From the NCBI GenBank assembly GCA_022571845.1, contig JACZXB010000003.1, positions 221,818 to 285,817 of the forward strand: DNA of 64,000 nt, written 5' to 3'. The notes under the pieces are model-generated. The model saw only the letters and a list, made by a program, of their open reading frames with translations. It searched no databases and had not been told where the DNA came from. Positions within the stretch are counted from its first letter, which is position 1. The number at the start of each line of letters is the position of its first letter. A program made the translations under genes and the position numbers. Positions 25,076 through 34,242 of the stretch are shown in pieces. The stretch comes from Candidatus Zixiibacteriota bacterium (lineage in GTDB: Bacteria > Zixibacteria > MSB-5A5 > GN15 > FEB-12).

Positions 25076-26269
25076 ATGGCATTTGTAAAGATTGAAATAC
25101 ATAAATCAAACTTTCAATCAAGCAAGAGATTATATCAAAAGAGATTTCCAATAGAAGCCAAATACACAAGCAAATTTCTTCAGCTACTATCTATCGGAGA
25201 GATCAATCGGGGAAGACAGGTTGGTGAAAAGAGACAATTAAAATGTCTTTATGCTCTTTCCATATTTTTTACTCACTATAAGAAGCCTCTCTCAAGAATA
25301 ACTAAGAAAGATATGCAGCACTTTATTGACAAACTAAGTAAAGACAAGATCAAGAAGATAAACAAAGAACCTTACTCGGATTCCACGAAATTGGATGTTA
25401 AGATCATATTGAGAGCCTACTTGAAATGGAGGCTACCCCAAAAGTACGCTGATCTTACTGAATGGTTTGATATGAGACTTAGGAAAACGACTCCGGAATG
25501 TCTCACTGAGGATGAAATTGAGAAAGTGTACAATGCCTGTTCGACAGTGTCAGAAAAGTTCTTGATCTCTGTGTTGTTCGATTCAGGGATGCGAGCAGAG
25601 GAGTTCCTGAATGTAAGGTTTGAAGACATTATTGAGCCTACAGAAAGTTTTCCATACTACAAAATTGACATCAAAGAAGAATACTCGAAGACTGACGGTA
25701 GAACTGTCGGCTTATACTGGAAGCACAGTACTAAGATCATCCGAGAGTATCTTTCAGAGTGCAACAGACAACCAAAAGAGCCAGTCTACGCAAAAGACTA
25801 TGATGCTGTAAGGATGTTTCTGACAAGACTTGGAAAAAGGGTCTTAAACAAGAGGGTTCATTGTCATCTATTCAGGAAATCATCAGCCACCTACTACGCT
25901 CCTAAGCTCAACAGGCAGCAACTCTGTATTCGGTATGGCTGGAAGTTCAGCTCTGACATGCCTGACATCTATATCAAGAGAGCAGGTATCGATGAAGAAG
26001 AAGTAAAGGCCAAGATTCTCAATGCCAATCTTGAAAAACTGGAGAAAGATAATCAGGAGTTACAGACAAAGTTCGCCTTGATGAAGGATTCCAGTGATGA
26101 GGAGCTTCAGAAACTCAGCAAAGAACTCGAATCTTTGAAGGGCGGTAGAGGCTTTATGACTTTGCTGACAGGTCTTGCTCGACAGCAAAAGCTGATGGCC
26201 GATGAATTAAAAGGTCTGACCGGCAAGAAGTTTGACTTTGTGCTGGGACGAAGGAATGAAGTGGGCTAA
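25076..26269 (+). CDS. Tyrosine recombinase with C-terminal coiled coil
   Basis: An in-frame TTG exists at 24944, but the ATG at 25076 (MAFVKIEIHKS) gives the normal size (397 residues) and removes a low-complexity extension. The SAM-like core-binding domain is at about 25-125 and the catalytic domain at 145-320. Catalytic residues are visible: Arg in DSGMRAEEFLNVRFED, HLFRKSSATY (H..R), Trp in RYGWKFSS and the nucleophile Tyr in DIYIKRAG. After the active site come a coiled coil (LEKLEKDNQELQTKF) and a tail, FMTLLTGLARQQ...LKGLTGKKFD, shared with the recombinase at 26475. It probably integrates or excises the element carrying these genes. Confidence 0.88.
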   Translation: MAFVKIEIHKSNFQSSKRLYQKRFPIEAKYTSKFLQLLSIGEINRGRQVGEKRQLKCLYALSIFFTHYKKPLSRITKKDMQHFIDKLSKDKIKKINKEPYSDSTKLDVKIILRAYLKWRLPQKYADLTEWFDMRLRKTTPECLTEDEIEKVYNACSTVSEKFLISVLFDSGMRAEEFLNVRFEDIIEPTESFPYYKIDIKEEYSKTDGRTVGLYWKHSTKIIREYLSECNRQPKEPVYAKDYDAVRMFLTRLGKRVLNKRVHCHLFRKSSATYYAPKLNRQQLCIRYGWKFSSDMPDIYIKRAGIDEEEVKAKILNANLEKLEKDNQELQTKFALMKDSSDEELQKLSKELESLKGGRGFMTLLTGLARQQKLMADELKGLTGKKFDFVLGRRNEVG

Positions 26270-26364
26270 TGCCCAAGTTGGTATAGGGACGAGGATTTAA
26301 GGTTGAAATGAAACGGGTAAGCCTTTCAGATTAGAGGAAGCGATTAAATTTCTGAAGGAAATCG

Positions 26365-26381
26365 TCCATCCTACGGATGGA
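26365..26381. repeat. Perfect hairpin in recombinase leader
   Basis: TCCATCC-TAC-GGATGGA is a seven-base perfect stem with a three-base loop, 16 bases before the shared leader block. It could be a recombinase or regulator binding site or part of a terminator for the upstream gene. Confidence 0.35.
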
Positions 26382-26396
26382 TTATGGATAGATTCC

Positions 26397-26460
26397 CGCC
26401 CTTCGTGGGCGTAAAATGATTCTGTCACTTTATTGGGGCAAAGAATAAATATATCAGCGA
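26397..26460 (+). repeat. Leader block shared with the methyltransferase gene (copy 2)
   Basis: This is the counterpart of 22571-22640. CGCCCTTCGTGGGCG forms a hairpin, followed by GATTCTGTCAC and GGGGCAAAGAATAAATA, ending 15 bases before the ATG at 26475. The two blocks are similar but not identical, so the duplication is not recent. Confidence 0.55.
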
Positions 26461-26474
26461 CCATGGAATAGAAA

Positions 26475-27728
26475 ATGGAATCAAAACAATCGACTCCAAT
26501 TCATGAAGAAGGGGAAATTGACATTCATCATCGAGTAGAACAGTATAGGAGAGCACTTGAGAAGTTTGAGATAGATAAAACTATTATTCCTGAAAATAAA
26601 GAAAGAATTTCCAACTTTCTCCGTGATTGCACTCTTGGCAAAACAGTTAAAGGAAAAAGTAAGAAAAAGATTGGTCCAGCTAGATGTTTGAAATATCTCA
26701 GTATGTTGACGAGAATATCAACTGAATTGAAGAAACCATTTGATCATGTAACTCAAGCTGACATGGAAGAATTTGTTCAAAATTTAGAAGAAGAAAGGAT
26801 GCTCACTCGTTCAAATAGACCATTTAGTGATGAATCAAAAGCAGACTATAAGAAAACCATTAAGAAATTTTGGAAATGGAAAGATGGAAATAATACTCAC
26901 TATCCAGAGATTGTGGAATGGCTGGACACTTCAGTTAAAGTGAAAGAAATCCCGGCACTGTCTCGAGAAGAGGTTGACAAGCTCATAGAAGCGCCACCGT
27001 CAGCTCGTCAAAGGGCGCTGATCATGGTTCTCTTCGATTCCGGAGCAAGAATTGAGGAACTACTGAATGTGAGGCTGAAGTCTGAACACGTTATGTGGAA
27101 AGAGGACGTTGGATGTTATATGATTCGCCTAGAATTTAGCAAAACCAAACCGCGAACAATATCACTTCCATTGTCGACCAAATACATGCGAGAATGGCTT
27201 GAAGTGCATCCTGCGAAAGGCAATGCTCAGGCGCAACTCTTTCCAATTACTTATGGGAATCTCAGGATGATTCTGTATCGATTGGGGAAGAGGGTTTTGA
27301 ATAAAAGAGTTACTGCCCATGTCTTGCGCCATAGTTCCGCTACGTTCTTTGCCAACAAGTTGAACCACTATCAACTGTGTAACCGATACGGCTGGACCAT
27401 GAGTTCCGATCAAGTCAATCGGTACATTGATAGGGCAGGTATTCTCGAAGAGCAGACGACCATGCTCATCAAGAGTGATGAAATCACCCAAGCTCAAGTA
27501 CAAAATAAAGCGATTTCAGAGGAGCTTTCTCTACTGAAAGAACGCAACGAAACTCTTGAGCGCCAGCTTGGTGTATTGACCGGCAAGTTCAAGGGATCGG
27601 AATCTGGCGAGAGTTTCTTGAGGCTCCTGAATGATCTGGCAGATCAGCAGCGGGAAATGGCGGTCGACCTGGGCCGCCTTACCGGCAAAAAGTTCGATTT
27701 AGTTATTTATTCTTCTCGGCCCTCCTGA
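26475..27728 (+). CDS. Tyrosine recombinase sharing its N-terminal domain with the methyltransferase
   Basis: In this 417-residue site-specific recombinase, residues 1-145 (arm plus core-binding SAM-like domain) are colinear with the methyltransferase at 22707. The catalytic domain spans about 160-325 with Arg192 (DSGARIEELLNVRL), Lys near 223, His282/Arg285 (HVLRHSSATF), Trp307 (RYGWTMSS) and nucleophile Tyr317 (NRYIDRAG), so all key residues are present. The C-terminus is a coiled coil (LLKERNETLERQLGVLTGKF) and a tail with FLRLLNDLADQQ and LGRLTGKKFD, as in the 25076 recombinase. It is probably the integrase that recognises the site read by the shared domain. The upstream leader block is also shared. 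Confidence 0.9.
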   Translation: MESKQSTPIHEEGEIDIHHRVEQYRRALEKFEIDKTIIPENKERISNFLRDCTLGKTVKGKSKKKIGPARCLKYLSMLTRISTELKKPFDHVTQADMEEFVQNLEEERMLTRSNRPFSDESKADYKKTIKKFWKWKDGNNTHYPEIVEWLDTSVKVKEIPALSREEVDKLIEAPPSARQRALIMVLFDSGARIEELLNVRLKSEHVMWKEDVGCYMIRLEFSKTKPRTISLPLSTKYMREWLEVHPAKGNAQAQLFPITYGNLRMILYRLGKRVLNKRVTAHVLRHSSATFFANKLNHYQLCNRYGWTMSSDQVNRYIDRAGILEEQTTMLIKSDEITQAQVQNKAISEELSLLKERNETLERQLGVLTGKFKGSESGESFLRLLNDLADQQREMAVDLGRLTGKKFDLVIYSSRPS

Positions 27729-27859
27729 GCGAATCTGGAGTAACTGCTCGAGCCATGCTATTTGACCGTGGCATTTTGGTGCGACTCAATACTTTTTAGT
27801 TTTCGTCTCGTGGGGCTGGAAACGTTACCTTCGCTGATGAAATTCAACTCGGCTAAGGG

Positions 27860-27888
27860 TTGACAATCACTCCTATGTAACGTAGTAT
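27860..27888 (+). promoter_or_regulatory. Sigma70-like promoter
   Basis: TTGACA (27860-27865) and TAGTAT (27883-27888) are separated by 17 bases. It stands 56 bases before the XRE remnant and in front of the SbcD/SbcC-like pair, for which it is the likely promoter. Confidence 0.5.
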
Positions 27889-27943
27889 GGAATTTTGAAT
27901 CCAGAGTTGAACCAAGAACTGGCACGAAATTATAAACAGTAGT

Positions 27944-28153
27944 GTGAGAAACCAGGAAATCGCGTTTTTGGTGAGAGGCCTCTGCGGTCTATTTGGCTTG
28001 ACTCAAGAACAATTGTTCCAAGAGGTCGGCATGACTTTTAACACAGTCAATCTCACTGGTAGAACGGGAATCCGGACACTCGCAACTGATCCGAGCAAAT
28101 TCAAAGGGGAAGTAGTTCCGTTAGAATATCAAAAACAACTATCGGTATATTAA
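27944..28153 (+). pseudogene. Truncated XRE-family regulator
   Basis: A GTG-started 69-codon frame reads EIAFLVRGLCGLFG and LTQEQLFQEVGMTFNTV, the usual helix-turn-helix of XRE proteins whose family continues with NRWENGK. Here it breaks into NLTGRTGIRTLATDP, so the second half of the DNA-binding domain is lost, probably by a small frameshift or rearrangement. It is likely a decayed regulator of the downstream pair; a short functional protein is less likely. Confidence 0.5.
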
Positions 28154-28212
28154 GCTGTGAGGGGCAATGAGATGATTCAGTTCGAATCCAGATGCGTTGG
28201 GGAGAAACACGC

Positions 28213-29343
28213 ATGATCCGCTTCCTCCATACGAGCGACTGGCAGTTGGGAATGACCCGGCATTTCTTCTCTGAAGGGGTGCAGGAGAGATTCGCCCAGT
28301 CCCGATTTGATGCCATCCGTGAGCTTGGGCGCATTGCCGAAGAAGAAGATTGCCAATTTATGGTGGTCTGCGGGGATGTCTTCGAGTCAAACCTGGTTGA
28401 CCGAAAGACCGTCTCGCGCGCCCTCGAGGCTTTGAAGGATGTGCCGGTTCCGGTATACCTGCTCCCCGGCAACCATGACCCGCTCAACGCGGCATCCGTT
28501 TACCGTAGCACGACCTTCCTGGAGCGGAAACCTGCTCACGTCCATGTGATTGAGGACACGACTCCCATTCGTGTTGACGAGGGTATTGAGATTGTAGGAA
28601 TACCCTGGACATCGAAACGTCCCCTACAAGATTTGGTCGCTTTGACGACGGAACAACTTGAACCTGTTGTCGATACCTTGCGTATTTGTGTTGCCCATGG
28701 GATGGTGGACAGCCTCTCTCCAGATCCAGATGATCCAGCAGTTATTTCCCTTCATCTTGCTGAGAACGCGATATCACATAACAAGATTCATTACCTGGCC
28801 CTCGGAGATCGACACTCTCTCACTGAGGTCGGTGAGAGTGGTCATATATGGTACGCGGGTGCTCCCGAACCAACTGACTACAACGAAGTGAAGCCCAGCT
28901 TTGCCCTAGTCGCCACAATTAATGAAGACGGTGTAACCACGAAAGAGGTGAATGTCGGAAGATGGAAGTTCATCGAGCGTGAACCGGTAGACCTCAATAC
29001 AAAGGAAGACATTGAGGCGCTTCGTGGCTGGCTTGAGAATCTTGAAGATAAAGAACGAACCGTTATCAAATTGCGCCTTGTCGGCGCTCTCTCGCTATCA
29101 CTCCATGGTGAGCTTGAAGAACTTCTTTCCCAAGTTCAGGAGATACTCGGAGCCGTTGAAACGCGCATGAACAATCTTGTCGTTATTCCGGAGGACGCCG
29201 ATTTCATGGATCTTGGTTTTTCTGGCTTTGCCAGTTCTACTGTTCAACAGTTGCGGTCCAATGTTGAGGAATCAGGTCCCGATTCGATCACTTCCCGCGA
29301 TGCACTTGCTCTCCTCGTCAGGCTTGCAGGGAGAGAACTATGA
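28213..29343 (+). CDS. SbcD/YhaO-like DNA repair metallophosphoesterase
   Basis: The ATG at 28213 has GGAGA in front; a start 21 bases upstream would add a short unsupported extension. This Mre11/SbcD-type exonuclease has its metal-binding motifs in order: FLHTSDWQLGM, VVCGDVFES, LLPGNHDP, VAHGM and YLALGDRH. DWQLG instead of DWHLG is common in the YhaO branch. The protein is about 376 residues and has a capping C-terminal domain. The next gene starts inside its stop codon (ATGA), and SbcC-like partners are usually encoded that way. The complex would act on DNA ends in the cytoplasm. Confidence 0.85.
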   Translation: MIRFLHTSDWQLGMTRHFFSEGVQERFAQSRFDAIRELGRIAEEEDCQFMVVCGDVFESNLVDRKTVSRALEALKDVPVPVYLLPGNHDPLNAASVYRSTTFLERKPAHVHVIEDTTPIRVDEGIEIVGIPWTSKRPLQDLVALTTEQLEPVVDTLRICVAHGMVDSLSPDPDDPAVISLHLAENAISHNKIHYLALGDRHSLTEVGESGHIWYAGAPEPTDYNEVKPSFALVATINEDGVTTKEVNVGRWKFIEREPVDLNTKEDIEALRGWLENLEDKERTVIKLRLVGALSLSLHGELEELLSQVQEILGAVETRMNNLVVIPEDADFMDLGFSGFASSTVQQLRSNVEESGPDSITSRDALALLVRLAGREL

Positions 29344-31973
29344 GACTTCTTCGCCTCCGGCTTGCCGATTACCGGGGAATTGATGAGTCCGAGGTGCGAT
29401 TTGGACCCAAAGGACTAACCATCGTGGAAGGACCGAATGAAGCCGGAAAAACCTGCCTCAGCGAGGCAATCAGGCTTCTTTTCGAATATCTCGACTCGAG
29501 CAAGAATAGTGAGGTCTCTGCTATTAAGCCTGTAGCACGAGACGTAGGTTCAGAGATCGAACTGGATGCAGAAAGCGGTTCCTATGTCTTTACATACTTC
29601 AAGCGATTTCATAAAAAACCGGAGACTATTCTTACGATCACGAGTCCCAAACCGGAAAACCACACCGGGCGTGAAGCTCATGAACGTGCTAATGAGATTC
29701 TCCGCGAAACCACTGATATTTACCTGTGGAAAGCACTCAGCATCCAGCAAGGTGAAGCGGTTCAGCAGGCCGAATTATCAAAGCAGACATCATTGTCGGC
29801 TGCGCTTGATATTGCTGCTGGTGGTCACCGGGCAGATCCCCGAGAAGAAAGTCTATTCGATAAGGTTCGGGAGGAGTATGGGCGCTATTACACGGAGCAC
29901 GGCAGCGAAAAAAAGGAATTGCAAGAGAGCCAAAAAGCCCAGGAGGAATCAGAGACTGAAGTTGCTTCACTGGAAACGCAGATCCAGGACCTAGAAAAGG
30001 ATATCGTTCGCGCCGCGGATCTTGGCCAGGAACTGGAACGTTTGAAGAAACAAGAAAAGAATCTCCGGAGGGATGTCTCCGAATACACAATGTCGCTCGA
30101 TGAAATCAAGGGGTTTGAAACTGTTCTGGAAGCAGCCCGCCTTAAGTTGGAGTCGGCACAAAAATCAGAACAGGCTACGAAACGCGACAAGGAAGTGCGC
30201 CAAGACCTTATCGACGCGGTCTCCAAAGCCAAAAGGGCACACACGGAACTTGAAGAATCTATTACAACATCAAGCGCATCGGTCAGGAAGGCGGAGAACG
30301 ATCTGGAGAAGGTCCAATCGGACTCAACCAAAGCTGAGGCCGGGCGCAAACAGGCCGAATCACTTCTTAATCTCCGCCGTTCGGATTTTGATTACTTCAA
30401 CAATAAACTGCACCTGGATCAACTGAAGGAACGTAAAGACCGAATAAATCGTGCCCGGAAAAAAACAGCTCTGGCCGATGAATTGTTGGCAGAGAACAGC
30501 GTAGAAGAAGATACTCTTAATAGAATTCAGAAGGCCGAACACTTACTCATTACAGCTCAGGCGAAGTTGGAAACAGGTGCGCCGAATGTTCTACTTAGAG
30601 GATTGGCCAATTTCGACTTCCAGATTGATAGTGAGCAAACCACTATCACAAAACACGAGGAGCTCAGCTTATCAGTTTCTGATCGGGTCCGTATAACGAT
30701 TCCTGGATCTTTGCAAATGGAGGTGACAGCCGGGTCCAGTTCATCTGATCTTTCAAAAAAGTTCGAGGAGGCAAAACAGAAGCTTGATGCCGTATGCAAT
30801 GATGCCGGAGTGAGCAATGCAGATAAGGCGAGGCAATCCTATGATGTGCGACGGGAAGCGCAGCGGTCCATAGCAACACAGAAGGAAGTCGAGAAAGAAA
30901 ACCTTCGCGACCTGACATATGAGGAGTTAGAAAGAAAAGTCATGGGGCTGGGAAAGAGTGTTCCTGATTATCCCACCTCCCGAATACCTGAACCCAAGCT
31001 TCCTGAAAATCTGGAATTTGCGAAGAAGGAACTACGAAGTACAGAATCCGCTCTTGAAAAGACCAACAAGATATGGGAGGAAGCCAGAACGGAACTGGAT
31101 GCGGCCCGCAAGGTACGCGATGGACTGAGGGAACGACACCAAAAAGTGAGGGTGAAGCTTGACCTAAAGGCTGAAGAACTAAAGAGTGTTGAGTATAAGC
31201 TTGCGCGATCCCGGAAAATCACCTCCGATGACGACCTCGAATTGGACCTTTCGAAGTCCACCAAGCTTGTACACACAAAAGAGAAAAGCGTAGAGTCTGC
31301 CGAGACAAATCTCCGTAACAAGGAACCTGATCGAGTAAATGATCTGGCTGAAACAGCGAAGGGTTCTTTGCGAACAGTACAGAAAAAAAATGAAGCGGCG
31401 CAGAAAGAAAATACAGAAGTACGGACTCGCCTCAAGATCTACGGAGAAGAGGGCTTGCATGAGAAGCTCCACTTAGCCAAGAGTCATTTCGATCACATCA
31501 GGCAAGAAAACGCAGCCATGATCCGGAGGGCTCAAGCTGCCAGCCTGCTGTATGAAACCATGAAAGAGGAACGTGATAAGGTGCGTCGTGCCTATGTAGC
31601 TCCTCTCAAAAAGAAAATCGAGAGGCTTGGACGCCTGGTGTTTGGCAACTCATTTGAGGTTGAGGTAACTGAGGACCTATCGGTTGCTAGTCGCACAATG
31701 GATGGTTCCAATGTTCCGTTTAAGTCCTTGAGTGGGGGCACCAAAGAACAGATCTCTCTGATATCTCGGTTGGCATGTGCGATGACCGTTTCAAAGGACG
31801 GTGGGGCTTCTCTCATTTTAGATGATGCTTTGGGATATACAGACCCAGAGCGACTTAAATCGATGGGAGCGATTCTCGCCAAGGCGGGGAAAGAATGCCA
31901 AATCATCATACTCACTTGTATGCCAGACCGGTACAACAACGTCGGTGAGGCAACAGTGGTTCGATTGGGATGA
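29340..31973 (+). CDS. SbcC/YhaN-like ATPase with long coiled coil
   Basis: The product has 877 residues. The N-terminal ATPase half has LRLADYRGIDE and Walker A EGPNEAGKTCLSEAI. Long coiled coils lie at about 180-350 and 500-730. The C-terminal half has the ABC-type signature SLSGGTKEQISLISRLA and Walker B ASLILDDALGYTDPE. This is the SMC-like partner of the Mre11-type nuclease and forms an ATP-gated DNA-end processing machine. The order (nuclease, then ATPase), the ATGA overlap and the EAGKT form of Walker A all favour YhaO-YhaN over classical SbcCD. No zinc-hook CxxC is seen in the coiled coil, also as in YhaN. Confidence 0.85.
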   Translation: MRLLRLRLADYRGIDESEVRFGPKGLTIVEGPNEAGKTCLSEAIRLLFEYLDSSKNSEVSAIKPVARDVGSEIELDAESGSYVFTYFKRFHKKPETILTITSPKPENHTGREAHERANEILRETTDIYLWKALSIQQGEAVQQAELSKQTSLSAALDIAAGGHRADPREESLFDKVREEYGRYYTEHGSEKKELQESQKAQEESETEVASLETQIQDLEKDIVRAADLGQELERLKKQEKNLRRDVSEYTMSLDEIKGFETVLEAARLKLESAQKSEQATKRDKEVRQDLIDAVSKAKRAHTELEESITTSSASVRKAENDLEKVQSDSTKAEAGRKQAESLLNLRRSDFDYFNNKLHLDQLKERKDRINRARKKTALADELLAENSVEEDTLNRIQKAEHLLITAQAKLETGAPNVLLRGLANFDFQIDSEQTTITKHEELSLSVSDRVRITIPGSLQMEVTAGSSSSDLSKKFEEAKQKLDAVCNDAGVSNADKARQSYDVRREAQRSIATQKEVEKENLRDLTYEELERKVMGLGKSVPDYPTSRIPEPKLPENLEFAKKELRSTESALEKTNKIWEEARTELDAARKVRDGLRERHQKVRVKLDLKAEELKSVEYKLARSRKITSDDDLELDLSKSTKLVHTKEKSVESAETNLRNKEPDRVNDLAETAKGSLRTVQKKNEAAQKENTEVRTRLKIYGEEGLHEKLHLAKSHFDHIRQENAAMIRRAQAASLLYETMKEERDKVRRAYVAPLKKKIERLGRLVFGNSFEVEVTEDLSVASRTMDGSNVPFKSLSGGTKEQISLISRLACAMTVSKDGGASLILDDALGYTDPERLKSMGAILAKAGKECQIIILTCMPDRYNNVGEATVVRLG

Positions 31974-32083
31974 TCGCGAATCCCGTCATAAAAAGGGCAA
32001 ATCTAAATATGACTGACAATTTGGAACAAATAATTTCGGCCAGTCCATTGTTGACACGTACGCATTCCATTAGGTGGAATCGA

Positions 32084-32299
32084 CTAACGTATCTGCTTGC
32101 ACTTGTACTGTCCTTTCTTAATGTGCTGGTGCAAGTAGGATCCTACGGATGGCGCACGCAAGGCAGCATCGTAGTGCTCTATGGGAACATTGTAATAATA
32201 ATATTCTGTGTCGTTGAGGTATTGTACTCCGAGTGTCGTGGTTTCTGGGTTGTATCCGACTGCTCTGACATTTGAAGATCGCACTTTGACGTAATTCAT
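32084..32299 (-). CDS. KTSC-domain small protein
   Basis: The 71 residues are almost entirely a KTSC domain: VKVRSSNVRAVGYNPET, LGVQYLNDTEYYYYNVP and APSVGSYLHQHIK follow the family pattern (SSN.. VGYD..... L.V.F..G..Y.Y..VP...Y..... A.S.G.Y....IK). It starts 14 bases after the OLD-family gene on the same strand, so it is probably in that operon. KTSC domains occur alone or beside nucleases and synthetases; their function is unclear. The opposite-strand frame over the same bases is judged a shadow. Confidence 0.8.
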   Translation of the reverse strand: MNYVKVRSSNVRAVGYNPETTTLGVQYLNDTEYYYYNVPIEHYDAALRAPSVGSYLHQHIKKGQYKCKQIR

Positions 32300-32313
32300 C
32301 GCTTTTGGTCTTT

Positions 32314-34242
32314 CTAATTTGTTTGTTCAGCCTTAGCAATTATGCTATTGCATATTCCTTGAAGCGTGCAACTTCTCAGATTGTTGTTCCATGCACTTTG
32401 TAATGCTTCAGCTATGTAGAGGTAGTGTTTTTCTATGCCACCTGGATTGCCATACTTGTTTCGTGCTGCATCAAGAAATGGATTGAACCGTTGTGGTGTA
32501 AGTTCTTCACTTATATCGTTCATGATTTCCGTTTTCCATGTGGAATATTGGTCCGCAACAATCGAATAACTTGGAAACGGAATGGCATTATCATTGTTTA
32601 GCAGACAATGTAAGGCCAGATTATCCTTTTCGTGCTTCTCGCGATTGTCAGGGTTCGATTCGTTTCCATCTGAATCGAAAATGACGTAATAAGAGAGGTT
32701 CATATTTTTTGCAATGGCAACAATTCTGACGAGGTTAGATTTTCCACCTGCCGGTACGATGTGACATCCGAGCTTTCTGAAATCTTCCCACCACCCCATG
32801 AGATGCAAATACGTGGAAATGAACGCATTGTCTTCATGCCCTTCTACGAGAACGACTGTGTTAGAGAAAAAGAGTTCGTTTAATTCCGGTTGAAGCGTTT
32901 GGTGGATTTTAATAAGGGTACCGGGTATTGGCTCGGGAGGTCTGTTAGAATATGCATTGTTTAGAGTGTCTGTGATCTGCTCGATTCGAACAAAAGAGAC
33001 TTGCGAAGTACAAGTTGTGATATCCTTTCTGACTAACCTTACTGCTTGAATGTCTTGGCCAGCTACGAAGTGAGGGCTATGGGTAGAGAGAAATATTTGA
33101 GAGTTGTCATCCGCAAGCTTTTTGAAGACTTCAGAGAGATGTCTTAGCTGTGGTGGATGCTGGAATAGTTCCGGTTCTTCACAACCAAGGATAAGCGTGG
33201 GATTGTAGGTGTCATCACATGTTGAGAGCACGTGCAATAATGCGAATAAGTAGCATCGTTGGAGTCCGTGTCCGAAGCGCTCAAGTCTTCCTTCAAAGAG
33301 ACCCTCTCTTGTGATCACCTCCGCTATGGGATTCGGAATCTGGATGGTCTTGTCTGGAAGCTGCCATTTTAGTCGCATGTCCGTGTCAGGGTGTGCCCAA
33401 TATTGCAATTTGGAAGTAAGCTCTTTGGAGAGCAAGTCCAGTGCATCTCTCTTGTCCACGAGGACGTTTTTGTAGCGACTTGTTGCCTGTTCTCGAATGG
33501 CAGAAATTTCTTCAGTGAAGTTTATGTGGGCGCGAACGGTACGTAACAGGAGTTTCTTGAGTGCGGTATTACCTGTTTCGGTTTGTTCTGGATGAACGTG
33601 TTTTATTGCGGGAATAAATATCCACTGTAAATAGTTGTCGAACTTGTCCGCAGCCCGTGACACTCCATAGAAGAGGTCCTCACTGGGTTGAAGTGTGCAG
33701 AGGTCAGGATGTTCAGATTCATAGGTCTGAAGTGAAGGACCCATATCCTTCTTGGTGGAAACATTAGGTAGATCAGGATATGATTTACGCAGAGTATTAT
33801 AGATGCTTCCCAGTTCGTCTACTTTTGTCCCCTCCTTGGCGGCTTGAAAGTACGGTGTGAAATCAGCCATGACGTTTCGATATCCATGGTGGGCTACCTT
33901 TGCCGTTCTAGATTCCTTGTCGTAGGAGGCTTTGGCACAAACGACGAGCTCGCCGTGGCGGTAATAGTCTTTGAAGTCTCTCTGTGCCTCGTCGCTCAAG
34001 TCAACAAAGGTCAATGTGATCTGTATTGGATTGCTTGTGTCCTTATTTTGGAAGTCATCTTCAGTAAGCAGCGTCACGTTAGTTCGAGCTTCGGACTCCT
34101 CGTGAAAAAATATGTTGAGTGCGTGGAGGATAGTGGATTTGCCACTTCCGTTTGCTCCAATTATGCAAGTGTAGTTATCAACTGGGATCACAATACTCTT
34201 AAAAACCTGTAGGTTTTCTATCTTGATTCGAGATATTCGCAT
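32314..34242 (-). CDS. OLD-family ATPase with TOPRIM nuclease domain
   Basis: The 642-residue product has an N-terminal ABC-type ATPase (IKIENLQVFKSIVIPVDN; Walker A IGANGSGKSTIL at about 28-39; late motifs LGCEEPELFQHP and FLSTHSPHFV) and a C-terminal TOPRIM domain (VVLVEGHEDNAFI; VIFDSDGNE, with the acidic residues typical of OLD nucleases). OLD proteins cut DNA and often act in phage defence or as retron or Gabija effectors. No UvrD-type helicase (GajB) or reverse transcriptase is adjacent, so this is a stand-alone OLD gene with a KTSC partner. It runs convergent to the SbcC-like gene. Confidence 0.87.
   Translation of the reverse strand: MRISRIKIENLQVFKSIVIPVDNYTCIIGANGSGKSTILHALNIFFHEESEARTNVTLLTEDDFQNKDTSNPIQITLTFVDLSDEAQRDFKDYYRHGELVVCAKASYDKESRTAKVAHHGYRNVMADFTPYFQAAKEGTKVDELGSIYNTLRKSYPDLPNVSTKKDMGPSLQTYESEHPDLCTLQPSEDLFYGVSRAADKFDNYLQWIFIPAIKHVHPEQTETGNTALKKLLLRTVRAHINFTEEISAIREQATSRYKNVLVDKRDALDLLSKELTSKLQYWAHPDTDMRLKWQLPDKTIQIPNPIAEVITREGLFEGRLERFGHGLQRCYLFALLHVLSTCDDTYNPTLILGCEEPELFQHPPQLRHLSEVFKKLADDNSQIFLSTHSPHFVAGQDIQAVRLVRKDITTCTSQVSFVRIEQITDTLNNAYSNRPPEPIPGTLIKIHQTLQPELNELFFSNTVVLVEGHEDNAFISTYLHLMGWWEDFRKLGCHIVPAGGKSNLVRIVAIAKNMNLSYYVIFDSDGNESNPDNREKHEKDNLALHCLLNNDNAIPFPSYSIVADQYSTWKTEIMNDISEELTPQRFNPFLDAARNKYGNPGGIEKHYLYIAEALQSAWNNNLRSCTLQGICNSIIAKAEQTN

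Noticed and set aside
31970..32275. Forward frame of 101 codons starting inside the stop of the SbcC-like gene
   Set aside because: It lies opposite the KTSC gene, whose family pattern is clear; the forward frame has no family character beyond a chance hydrophobic stretch.
32314..34242. Gabija defence system
   Set aside because: The OLD nuclease resembles GajA in domain type, but no UvrD-like helicase (GajB) is next to it.
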